DNA of 14,972 bases from Treponema sp. (GCA_031288815.1 JAITQR010000295.1:1-14972); one strand, 5' to 3'; shown: positions 6,593 through 13,174, numbered from the stretch's first letter. Notes: generated by a model not told the origin, from the letters alone. Program-made: numbers and translations.

Positions 6593-7468
6593 ATGGCTCA
6601 TTGCGTGGTTGCCGAAGCGGAAGCGGTTTTGGATAGAGAATACCCTGTACTGGACAAGGGTTTTGTGCGGCTGGTGGACTATCTGGGGGGGGATCAGCGG
6701 GTGGTTCAGGCCGCCAGGGTGTCCTACGGCGAGGGAACCAGGAGCTACCGGGAGGACGCGGCGCTTATCGACTACCTTCTGCGGCATGAACACACCAGCC
6801 CCTTTGAGCAGGTGGTACTTACCTTTCACGTTAAACTCCCCATTTTCGTGGCCCGCCAGTGGATACGGCACCGTACCGCCCGGGTGAACGAGATTTCCGC
6901 CCGTTATTCGGTAATGCGGAACGAATTCTACGTTCCCCCCCCGGAAGACGTGGCTTTGCAGAGCGGGGACAACAAACAGGGCCGTTCGACGGAAGCCCTG
7001 GCCGCTGAGGAAGCGGAGGCGGTGCGGGCGGCCCTGGAAACAGGCCAGCGGGAAGCTTACGGGGGTTACAGCGCCCTGGTGGAGCGTGGTATCGCCAGGG
7101 AGCTTGCCCGGATAAACCTGCCCCTTTCCCTCTACACCGAGTGGTACTGGCAGATCGATCTCCACAACCTGTTTCACTTCCTGAAACTCCGGCTGGACGC
7201 CCACGCCCAGAAGGAAATACGCCTCTACGCCGAAGCGATATTCGGCATCGTCAAAAAGGTCGCCCCCTGGTGCTGCGACTCTTTCGAGCGCCATGTCCTG
7301 GGCGCGGTTAGCTTTTCCCGGGAGGAATTCGCGGAACTCAAATCCCGCCTTGCGGAAGGCCGCCGCGGGGAGGCCGGTGAGGAAAGGCCGGCGGACAAGA
7401 CCCGTACCCTCGCGGGTAAGGCCCTGGAGCGTTTTGAGGTGAAGCTGGAAACGGGGAAGCGCTTATGA
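6593..7468 (+). CDS. thyX: Flavin-dependent thymidylate synthase ThyX
   Basis: ThyX methylates dUMP to dTMP using methylenetetrahydrofolate, FAD and NADPH, the ThyA-independent route to DNA thymine. The diagnostic RHRX7S motif is present: RHRTARVNEIS, with R92, H93, R94 and S102. R97 stands where many family members have Ser. Other family landmarks are HEHTSPFEQ (65-73), FVARQWIRHR, and a C-terminal region with LARINLPLSLYTEWYW and LHNLFHFLKLRLDAHAQ. At 291 residues it is longer than the usual 220-250 because of a charged tail after the core. Start choice: GGAGG at 6584-6588 is four bases from ATG 6593; ATG 6590 is only one base from it, and an upstream TTG (6560) lies inside the promoter. 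The last four bases overlap the next gene (ATGA). Confidence 0.95.
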   Translation: MAHCVVAEAEAVLDREYPVLDKGFVRLVDYLGGDQRVVQAARVSYGEGTRSYREDAALIDYLLRHEHTSPFEQVVLTFHVKLPIFVARQWIRHRTARVNEISARYSVMRNEFYVPPPEDVALQSGDNKQGRSTEALAAEEAEAVRAALETGQREAYGGYSALVERGIARELARINLPLSLYTEWYWQIDLHNLFHFLKLRLDAHAQKEIRLYAEAIFGIVKKVAPWCCDSFERHVLGAVSFSREEFAELKSRLAEGRRGEAGEERPADKTRTLAGKALERFEVKLETGKRL

Positions 7469-7983
7469 AGGGTACAATCCGTCCGGTGCGTATGGCCGAC
7501 GCCCAGGCAATGGCCGATATCTACAACTACTACGTCCTTAACACGACGACTACCTTTGAGGAAGAAGCCCTGGACCGGGAGGCGATGGAGAGCCGTATCC
7601 GGACATTCAGCCCCCAATACCCCTGGTTCGTTTGGGAGGAAGGGGGAGAACTTATCGCCTACGCCTATGTCCACAAATGGCATGAGCGGACGGCGTACCG
7701 GCTTTCCGTGGAGGACACTGTCTACGTTAAGCGTGGTTTTGAGCGGAGAGGGATAGGCAGGAACCTTCTGGGCATGGTTATTGAGGATCTAAAGAGACGG
7801 GGTGTCCATGTGGTGATGGCGGTTATCACGGTGCCCAATCAGGGAAGCGCCGCCCTCCACGAGAGCCTGGGGTTCAAAAAGGTCGGGCACTTTTCCGAAA
7901 TAGGCTGGAAGATGGGCCGGTGGCGGGATGTGGGCTATTGGGAACTTATCATGGACGGACCCGCCGGAGGAACCCCGCGGTGA
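7465..7983 (+). CDS. GNAT N-acetyltransferase, phosphinothricin/methionine-sulfoximine acetyltransferase type
   Basis: A 172-residue cytoplasmic acetyltransferase that uses acetyl-CoA. The layout fits the Pat/MnaT-like branch of GNAT: N-terminal IRPVRMADAQAMADIYNYYV, then TTTTFEEE. The core strand is DTVYVKRGFERRGIGRNLL (84-102), where RRGIG is the pyrophosphate-binding loop, followed by NQGSAALHESLGFKKVG (125-141). Relatives acetylate methionine sulfoximine or methionine sulfone, toxic glutamine-synthetase inhibitors, or free amino acids. The exact substrate cannot be read from sequence. It begins inside the thyX stop (ATGA, 7465-7468) and ends overlapping the next start, so all three genes are one translationally coupled operon. 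There is no evident functional link to dTMP synthesis. Confidence 0.88.
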   Translation: MKGTIRPVRMADAQAMADIYNYYVLNTTTTFEEEALDREAMESRIRTFSPQYPWFVWEEGGELIAYAYVHKWHERTAYRLSVEDTVYVKRGFERRGIGRNLLGMVIEDLKRRGVHVVMAVITVPNQGSAALHESLGFKKVGHFSEIGWKMGRWRDVGYWELIMDGPAGGTPR

Positions 7984-8462
7984 CGTATCCTCTGGTTGTT
8001 TTTTGGACTTCTTTTCTGTCCTTTCTCCCCATATCGGAACTGCGCGGGGCTATTCCCTTTGCCGTGGCAAACGGCGTCCCCTGGTATATCGCCTACCCCT
8101 ACGCGGCGTTCCTTAACGCCCTGGTAGCCCCGGTCTGCTGGCTATTTCTCTCCACCCTGCACAAACTCTTTCTTAAAATGGCCTGGTACGAGGGGTTTTT
8201 TAACCGCTTCGTGGAGCGGGCCAGGGAAAAACTCCGGGGCGGCGTGGAGAAGTGGGGCTGGATAGGGGTTGCCGCCTTTGTCGCCGTCCCCCTGCCGATG
8301 ACCGGCGCCTGGACCGGCACCCTGGGGGCCTGGGTGCTGGGTATAAGCAAACGCCGCACCATGCTCGCGGTTGTTCTGGGAGTCTTCTGCGCCGGGCTCA
8401 TCGTCACCCTGGTAACGATCCTGGGGGTACGGGCCCTGAGCGTCTTTGTGAAAAAGATGTAA
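7980..8462 (+). CDS. COG2426 small integral membrane protein (annotated 'small multidrug export')
   Basis: A 160-residue membrane protein of the family often labelled putative small multidrug exporter (PF06695-like); real function is unproven in the family. Features seen: an N-terminal hydrophobic helix ending in the family phrase PISELRGAIPFAVANG (about 18-33), a second membrane segment, a basic amphipathic stretch (FNRFVERAREKLRGG), the conserved VAVPLPMTGAWTGTLGAW, and a last membrane helix. Start choice: GTG 7980 overlaps the upstream TGA as GTGA and has GGAGG at 7966-7970, nine bases away. A longer in-frame reading from 7920 would start inside the GNAT gene and add a charged, non-membrane leader. 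Third gene of the thyX operon; a terminator follows at 8549-8573. Confidence 0.85.
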   Translation: MTYPLVVFWTSFLSFLPISELRGAIPFAVANGVPWYIAYPYAAFLNALVAPVCWLFLSTLHKLFLKMAWYEGFFNRFVERAREKLRGGVEKWGWIGVAAFVAVPLPMTGAWTGTLGAWVLGISKRRTMLAVVLGVFCAGLIVTLVTILGVRALSVFVKKM

Positions 8463-8548
8463 CCGGGAGCCGGGTTTCGCGGCAATATCAGCCTCCCGCC
8501 GAAAATGGTCCATTGGGAAGAGCCTGTTAAGACCGGGACGGAGGCCCC

Positions 8549-8573
8549 CGGCTGAACAGCCGCCGTGTTTTTT
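8549..8573 (+). terminator. Terminator of the thyX operon
   Basis: CGGCT (8549-8553), loop GAAC, AGCCG (8558-8562), then CCGTG and six T (8568-8573). The five-base gap before the T-run weakens it slightly, but position and orientation fit. It sits 86 bases after the COG2426 stop. Confidence 0.55.
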
Positions 8574-8634
8574 CCGCTTTATTCGCGGCGTCGCCTTTGC
8601 GGGGTATGGAATTGGGTTATAGGTTAATAGATCA

Positions 8635-8650
8635 CGGCCAATCGGCCGAT
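8635..8650. promoter_or_regulatory. Palindrome upstream of the RlpA-like gene (possible operator)
   Basis: CGGCC (8635-8639) pairs with GGCCG (8644-8648), and ATCGGCCGAT (8641-8650) is a perfect 10-bp palindrome. It lies 42-57 bases before the GTG start, next to AT-rich -10-like blocks (TTATAG, TATAGA). I could not settle on a clear -35/-10 pair here. Confidence 0.35.
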
Positions 8651-8691
8651 ATAGAGTAAGATCGTTTAGGGCTTTCCATGGGGTTATTGTA

Positions 8692-10074
8692 GTGATCAAA
8701 CGGCTAATTTTTGCGCTATTATTTGCCGCTATTTTTGTCTCCCTTTGCGCCGCTCAGTCGCAGCTCCGGAATTTTCATCAGGAAGGCCCGGCTTCGCAGG
8801 ATATTCAGACTGACCAGTACACCGCGAGCCATCCCAGTTTGCCCTTGGGGACTCAGGTACAGGTTATAAATCCCAGGAATAATAAGCAGGTTACCGCAAC
8901 CATTACGGGCCGCATAGCCGCCACCGAAGGCCGCATCGTGGATCTTTCCCAGGGCGCGGCGAAGGCCCTGGGTTTTCCCGCCAGAGGCCGGGCTCCGGTA
9001 ATCCTCCAGGTTGTAGACAGCCGTCGCCCGCGTCCGGCCCCAACCCCCGAGCCGCCTCCTCCCGAGACGGAATCCGAGCCCGAAGCCCCGGCAGAAGATC
9101 TTCCTCCCGAAGAGCCCTCCCAGGAAGAAGAGCCTCCCGAGGAAACGCCTCCGGTGGATCCGGAACCCCAACCGGAGCCTGAACCGGAATCGGAGCCCCA
9201 GCTTGACTCAGAACCTCCCGTGGAGCAGCCCCTTATCGTGGAACCTTCTTATCCTCCGGACTCGGGAGCCCCGTCGCCCGCGGTTGATAACTCGGACTCC
9301 AAGACCCAGACCACCGCGCCGGTTTCGGCCCAGTCGCCGAATATTACGATTTACAACACGATTATGTCCCCCGGTTCTTTCGCCACCGATTCCGCGCCGG
9401 TTATCGCCAATTCCGGCGGGGATCCTAATCCCATTACCGCCACCGCGCCGTCTTCCGCGGTAGGATCCGAGAAGGGTCCGGCCAGATCGGCGCCGATTAT
9501 CGCTACCGCGCCCCAGTCCATGGTTTCCACGGTTGAGCAGCTTCCTCCCCCTCCGCCCCAGGTGGAACCGGAGCCTCCGTCGGTACCCGCTCCGGTGGAT
9601 CCGCCAAGCCCCCCGCCGGAACCAAAAAAAGAGGCCTCAAACCCCGCGGTGGCTACCGCTACCGCCCAGATAATAGCGGTTCCCACGCCCCAGCAGCCCC
9701 GGCAGATCGTGATCCAGCCCCCGGTTCAGCCCGCCCCGCCTTCCCGGCCGGCGCCTCAACCCTCGCCCCAGCCCCCAACGGCATCCCCTCTGCCGCCTCT
9801 GCGGGATGTGGGGCCGGCCCTTATCAAGCCCTATATGCCGAACCCCAACAGCGGAAAGATATACCGGGTACAGGTTGGGTCGTATAAAAACACCTGGCAC
9901 GCCAAGGAAGCCTATGACCGGCTGACCACGGTAGGTTTTAAACCCGCCTATGAACGGTACGAGGACTATATCCGGGTAGTTATTCCCGGTATACGCACCC
10001 AGGACATGCCCGCCGTGGCCGTCCTTGTCGGCAGGGTCGGTTTCAGGGAAGCCCTGATCAGGGAAGAGAATTAG
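8692..10074 (+). CDS. Secreted RlpA-like (DPBB) protein with Pro-rich linker and C-terminal SPOR domain
   Basis: A 460-residue envelope protein. Residues 1-21 are a signal peptide (MIKRLIFALLFAAIF, cut after LCAA). Residues about 40-107 match the RlpA double-psi beta-barrel: TASHPSLPLGTQVQVIN (H47 as in TAAHPTLPFGT), then RIVDLSQGAAKALG and GRAPVILQVV. RlpA lytic transglycosylases carry NDRGPF between these; here the segment is ITGRIAA, so the catalytic Asp is missing, and the upstream Glu-bearing segment is not evident. Residues about 110-385 are a very long Pro/Glu then Pro/Ala/Thr linker suited to spanning peptidoglycan. Residues 388-460 are SPOR (GKIYRVQVGSYK, then YIRVVIPGIR). The inferred role is a peptidoglycan-binding division protein without enzyme activity. 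Start GTG 8692, with GGGG eight bases upstream, is a weak SD. The beta-CASP gene begins 9 bases downstream. Confidence 0.86.
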   Translation: MIKRLIFALLFAAIFVSLCAAQSQLRNFHQEGPASQDIQTDQYTASHPSLPLGTQVQVINPRNNKQVTATITGRIAATEGRIVDLSQGAAKALGFPARGRAPVILQVVDSRRPRPAPTPEPPPPETESEPEAPAEDLPPEEPSQEEEPPEETPPVDPEPQPEPEPESEPQLDSEPPVEQPLIVEPSYPPDSGAPSPAVDNSDSKTQTTAPVSAQSPNITIYNTIMSPGSFATDSAPVIANSGGDPNPITATAPSSAVGSEKGPARSAPIIATAPQSMVSTVEQLPPPPPQVEPEPPSVPAPVDPPSPPPEPKKEASNPAVATATAQIIAVPTPQQPRQIVIQPPVQPAPPSRPAPQPSPQPPTASPLPPLRDVGPALIKPYMPNPNSGKIYRVQVGSYKNTWHAKEAYDRLTTVGFKPAYERYEDYIRVVIPGIRTQDMPAVAVLVGRVGFREALIREEN

Positions 10075-10083
10075 GAAGGGTCG

Positions 10084-11493
10084 ATGAGTATCAATTTTTA
10101 TTCCCTTGGGGCCGCCGAAGAAGTAACCGGTTCCAAGCATGTGCTGGAGATAGCGGGCAAGAGCTATCTCATCGATTGCGGTTCTTTCCAGGGCTCCCGG
10201 GCCGAAGCGGATCGTAAAAACCGGGATCTGGGCATTTCCCCGGATCGGATCGAGGCGGCCGTACTAACTCACGGCCACCTGGATCACTGCGGGCTTCTTC
10301 CCCTGCTGGTTAAGCGGGGTTATTCGGGGAATATATACGCTACCCCGGCCACCAGGGATATCGCCAGTCTTATCATGATGGATTCGGCCAATATCCAGGC
10401 CCGGGACGCGGCGTATCTGCAAAAACAGGCCCAAAAAAAGGGGGAAAAATTCGATTGGAAACCCCTCTACGTCGAAAAAGACGCCATTCAGGCTACAAAC
10501 CAGATGCTTGGGATCTCCTACAACCGGCCGATCTCTATTGGCGACGGGGTAAACCTGGAATTTTTCGACGCCGGGCATATCCTGGGTTCCGCCATGGCCT
10601 TTATCACGGTAAAAAAAGACGGAAAAGAAACAAAGATCCTCTGTTCCGGCGATCTCGGTCGCAAGGGGAAGCCTATCATCCGGGATCCCAGCGTCCCTCC
10701 GGCCCCGGATTACCTGGTGCTGGAGAGTACCTATGGCAACCGCCGCCACGATTCCAACAACGACGCCATGGAAAAACTCGCCCAAGTCGCCTTGCGCACG
10801 GTTAAAAACAGGGGAAAAATACTGATCCCCGCCTTTGCCATCGAGCGCACCCAGGAACTGGTGTATTACTTCCACCTCCTGGTTGACGAGGGGATCATTC
10901 CGGAGATACCCATGTACGTGGATTCCCCTATGGCCACCAACGCTACCACGATTTTCCAGGTTCACCCCGAATGTTACGATGAGGAAATCAAGGAAGCCTT
11001 TATCAAGCACCACAAGAACCCCTTTGGTTTCAACAGCCTCCACTTTACCACCAGCGTAAACGAGTCCAAGGCCCTAAACGATCATCCCGGCCCCCTGGTC
11101 ATCATCAGCGCCGATGGTATGTGCGAGGCGGGACGCATCCAGCACCATCTGATCAACAACATCTCGAACCCAAATACAACCGTGCTGACCGTGGGTTATA
11201 TGGCGGAAAATACCCTGGGCAGACGCATCCGCAATAAGGAAAAAGAAGTGAAGATCCACGGCCAATGGTTCCAGCGCCGGGCCGCGGTGGAGGAGATTAA
11301 CGCCTTCAGCGCCCACGCGGATTACGCGGAAGCCCTGGAATGGCTCAATTCCCTGGACACGTCGCGGCTTAGGAAGATATTCCTGGTTCACGGGGAGCCG
11401 AAAGCCCAAAGCGTTTTTAAAACTTTCCTGGCGGAAAACGGCTTTCCCCAAACGGAAATTGTCCGTTACGGTCGAACTTACCCCCTGGAATAG
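10084..11493 (+). CDS. Beta-CASP metallo-beta-lactamase-fold RNA hydrolase (YSH1/CPSF-like)
   Basis: A 469-residue zinc-dependent hydrolase of the COG1236 type; relatives are RNA endo- or exonucleases. The metal site motif HGHLDH is at residues 63-68. Motif 3 His is in DAGHILGSA, motif 4 Asp in CSGDLGRKG, and the strand LESTYGNR follows. The beta-CASP insert covers the middle (KILIPAFAIERTQEL, MYVDSPMA, VIISADGMCEAGR). The C-terminal RMMBL part has NAFSAHADYAE and FLVHGEPKAQ with their conserved His. A good Shine-Dalgarno (AGGAAGGG, 10073-10080) precedes ATG 10084. The gene follows the SPOR protein by 9 bases and precedes the rRNA methyltransferase by 12, so it is probably co-transcribed. RNA processing is the likely role; the substrate is unknown. 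Confidence 0.92.
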   Translation: MSINFYSLGAAEEVTGSKHVLEIAGKSYLIDCGSFQGSRAEADRKNRDLGISPDRIEAAVLTHGHLDHCGLLPLLVKRGYSGNIYATPATRDIASLIMMDSANIQARDAAYLQKQAQKKGEKFDWKPLYVEKDAIQATNQMLGISYNRPISIGDGVNLEFFDAGHILGSAMAFITVKKDGKETKILCSGDLGRKGKPIIRDPSVPPAPDYLVLESTYGNRRHDSNNDAMEKLAQVALRTVKNRGKILIPAFAIERTQELVYYFHLLVDEGIIPEIPMYVDSPMATNATTIFQVHPECYDEEIKEAFIKHHKNPFGFNSLHFTTSVNESKALNDHPGPLVIISADGMCEAGRIQHHLINNISNPNTTVLTVGYMAENTLGRRIRNKEKEVKIHGQWFQRRAAVEEINAFSAHADYAEALEWLNSLDTSRLRKIFLVHGEPKAQSVFKTFLAENGFPQTEIVRYGRTYPLE

Positions 11494-11505
11494 ATCCGCC
11501 GCGTC

Positions 11506-12249
11506 ATGGGATACCTAACCGGCTTTCACGCCATTGAGGAACGAATAAAATCCGGCAAACCTCACGGTTCCGTTCTGCTTGCCAAACCGGGCCCCCGGGC
11601 CAGGGAGATCCTTGCCCTGGCCCGTCAATTTAAAATCCGGGTGGACCGGGTAGGCACCCACGATCTGGACCAGCTTGCCCCGGACCACCGGGGTATCGCC
11701 CTGGAAGTGTATGACGCCGGCCCCGGCCCGGATATCAGCCTGGACGAATTTATCGCCGGTCTGGGGGAGCGCGGAAACGTCCTGGTGGTTGTTCTTGATG
11801 AAATTACCGATCCCCATAATTACGGCGCCATTCTCCGTTCCTGCGACCAGTTTGGCGCGGATCTGGTTTTAAGCCGGAACCGCCGCAACGCCAAACACGC
11901 GGAGATTCTCTCCAAAACCTCCGCCGGGGCGGTGGATTGGGTTCCCGCCGCCGAAGCGGCCAATCTGCCCAGGGCGCTTGAAGATTTAAAAGAAGCCGGT
12001 TTCTGGATCTACGGCGCGGACATGGAAGGGGACGCGGCTTATACGGTGGATCTTCAGGGCAGGATCGCCCTTGTTTTGGGCGGCGAAGGATCGGGTATCT
12101 CCCGGCTTCTCCGGGAACGTTGTGACCGGATGATAGCCGTTCCCTCTCTCGGCCGCGTTGATTCGCTTAACGTATCGGTCGCCGCCGGGGTACTGTTTTA
12201 CGAGATTATCCGGCAAAGGCAAATCAGCCCCGGATCAAAAACAAAATAG
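11506..12249 (+). CDS. rlmB: SpoU/TrmH-family RNA 2'-O-methyltransferase, RlmB type
   Basis: A 247-residue SAM-dependent methyltransferase with the knotted SPOUT fold. RlmB methylates the 2'-OH of G2251 in the 23S rRNA P-loop. All three SpoU motifs are visible: motif 1 LDEITDPHNYGAILRSCDQF (97-116, with N105 and R111), motif 2 LVLGGEGSGIS (189-199) and motif 3 IAVPSLGRVDSLNVSVAAGV (210-229, with S220 and N222). The N-terminus (GYLTGFHAIEERIKSG) and the segment HRGIALEV fit the L30e-like substrate-binding domain of RlmB rather than the shorter TrmL. The gene lies 12 bases after the beta-CASP gene and has no visible Shine-Dalgarno, so translation may depend on coupling. A TrmH-type tRNA specificity cannot be fully excluded. 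Confidence 0.88.
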   Translation: MGYLTGFHAIEERIKSGKPHGSVLLAKPGPRAREILALARQFKIRVDRVGTHDLDQLAPDHRGIALEVYDAGPGPDISLDEFIAGLGERGNVLVVVLDEITDPHNYGAILRSCDQFGADLVLSRNRRNAKHAEILSKTSAGAVDWVPAAEAANLPRALEDLKEAGFWIYGADMEGDAAYTVDLQGRIALVLGGEGSGISRLLRERCDRMIAVPSLGRVDSLNVSVAAGVLFYEIIRQRQISPGSKTK

Positions 12250-12285
12250 CCGCTTACCGCGTGAATATTTTTTGCGAGGTAATCG

Positions 12286-12448
12286 CGGACCTGCGGTCCG
12301 AGTCCGTAACGTAATGTGTCCACATTATGGACAGACTTCCTTGAAAACCATCTATATCGTTTTACGCGCGATTTACGGGCTGTTTTCGGAGTTTGTTAAG
12401 GAAAAATCGTCTAAAAAGCGGTTTTTTGGGATTCACGCGCGAAGCGCG
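12286..12448. other. Hairpin-rich intergenic stretch after rlmB
   Basis: No gene is seen here. Perfect inverted repeats: CGGACC/GGTCCG (12286-12300, 3-base loop), TAATGTG/CACATTA (12312-12327) and CGCGC/GCGCG (12436-12448). AAAAATCG/CGGTTTTT (12402-12426, one wobble) may serve as a weak terminator. The central block has mutually exclusive partners: GTCCGTAA with TTATGGAC (one wobble), or TGTCC with GGACA. Both flanking genes are convergent, so this is a 3'-3' region. Confidence 0.5.
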
Positions 12449-12456
12449 GCAGGCTC

Positions 12457-12864
12457 CTAGGCGCCGGTCTTGCTCTTAATGTAAGCCCCTATTTTAACGT
12501 CTTCGTTCTTGATATGGGCCGCCAGCCAATTGCCGACCTTTTTTTCCATGTCGTCTATCAGCTTATCCGACGAGCCGTTCAGGATAAAATCATGCTGCAG
12601 CTCCCGTACGGTCTTTTTAAGACCTTCGTGGAGTTCATGGTGGCGTTGATAGTCGGGATATCCATACTGTTTCTGGAGCTGTTCCTCGTCAAAAAAATGC
12701 TTGATCGTGTAGTCGTTAAGAAAATTGAGGCTTTTTTTTACCTCGTCTCTGGATTTTTTTTCGCTGGAAGCTTTTAAAAAAGCGTTCAGGGCGTCAAACA
12801 ACTTCTTATGCTGTTCATCAATCAGGGCATTTTGAGTTTCGAAACTTTTATCCCAGAAATACAT
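12457..12864 (-). CDS. Bacteriohemerythrin (single-domain hemerythrin)
   Basis: A 135-residue four-helix-bundle O2-binding di-iron protein. All seven iron ligands of the family pattern can be placed: H19 (DEQHKKLFD), H56 and E60 (HFFDE), H75 and H79 (HHELH), H117 and D122 (HIKNED). The N-terminal YFWDKSFETQN is typical of the family. It is probably cytoplasmic, acting in oxygen storage, delivery or scavenging in an anaerobe or microaerobe; the exact role is inferred. The SD is GGGGAG three bases before the ATG. One sampled 60-base line inside the gene is about 42% G+C, well below the surrounding genes. The leader and promoter abut the tRNA-end copy at 12894-12910, so transcription must start within or just downstream of that repeat region. 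Confidence 0.93.
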   Translation of the reverse strand: MYFWDKSFETQNALIDEQHKKLFDALNAFLKASSEKKSRDEVKKSLNFLNDYTIKHFFDEEQLQKQYGYPDYQRHHELHEGLKKTVRELQHDFILNGSSDKLIDDMEKKVGNWLAAHIKNEDVKIGAYIKSKTGA

Positions 12865-12893
12865 AAACTCCCCTTGCCTAAAATGAACTTACG

Positions 12894-13107
12894 GGAGATG
12901 GTCGGAATTGGCTTCCAGTCGCAAACATCCTGTTTGCTCCTTCCAGCCCGCCTCCGTCCGCTGTCGGCGCCCTCCATGGCGCCTTTTCCTCGCCTTCGCT
13001 CGGCGCGGACTACGGTTCAATTCCTTCCGTTGCCCGGCTGGGTTATCATTTTCGAAAACCGCAACTTTTACCGGGTCGCAAGAAATTTTTGGAGGTGGTC
13101 GGAATTG
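12894..13107. repeat. Direct repeat of the tRNA-Ala 3' end flanking a small palindromic stretch
   Basis: GGAGATGGTCGGAATTG (12894-12910) and GGAGGTGGTCGGAATTG (13091-13107) agree at 16 of 17 bases in the same orientation, 197 bp apart. The second copy is the acceptor end and half of the T-arm of tRNA-Ala; the first lies on the 3' side of the tRNA, as an att-type duplication would. The 180 bp between hold several perfect inverted repeats: GCAAACA/TGTTTGC (12921-12937), GTCCGC/GCGGAC (12956-12961 with 13005-13010) and GGCGCC/GGCGCC followed by TTTT (12966-12987). They also hold an inverted copy of the T-arm sequence (13013-13024). No integrase or other gene is inside. Confidence 0.7.
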
Positions 13108-13163
13108 AACCGGCGACCTTTTGAATGCCATTCAAACGCTCTAGCCAACTGAGCTACACCCCC
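13090..13163 (-). tRNA. tRNA-Ala, anticodon GGC
   Basis: The 74-base cloverleaf on the minus strand parses fully. Acceptor GGGGGTG pairs with CACCTCC and includes the G3-U70 wobble that marks tRNA-Ala. The D-arm is GCTC/GAGC. The anticodon stem is TTTGA/TCAAA with loop ATGGCAT, giving anticodon GGC. The T-loop is TTCAATT. Discriminator base A73 is at 13090; CCA is not encoded (AAAA follows). The T-stem GCCGG/CCGAC has one C-A mismatch at 50-64. A strong promoter lies just upstream. Reads GCC and GCU codons. Confidence 0.95.
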
Positions 13164-13174
13164 AAGGCGTCCTA

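Noticed and set aside
6548..7294. A 248-codon frame antisense to thyX
   Set aside because: Shadow of ThyX, whose motifs are unambiguous on the other strand; its translation has no family features.
10264..11043. A 259-codon frame antisense to the beta-CASP gene
   Set aside because: It mirrors the codon pattern of a confidently identified gene and has no recognisable domain or ribosome-binding site.
12889..13131. An 80-codon minus-strand frame starting inside the tRNA
   Set aside because: Its beginning is simply the translated tRNA and the rest is the palindromic repeat; highly basic with no motif, a typical spurious call over a tRNA.
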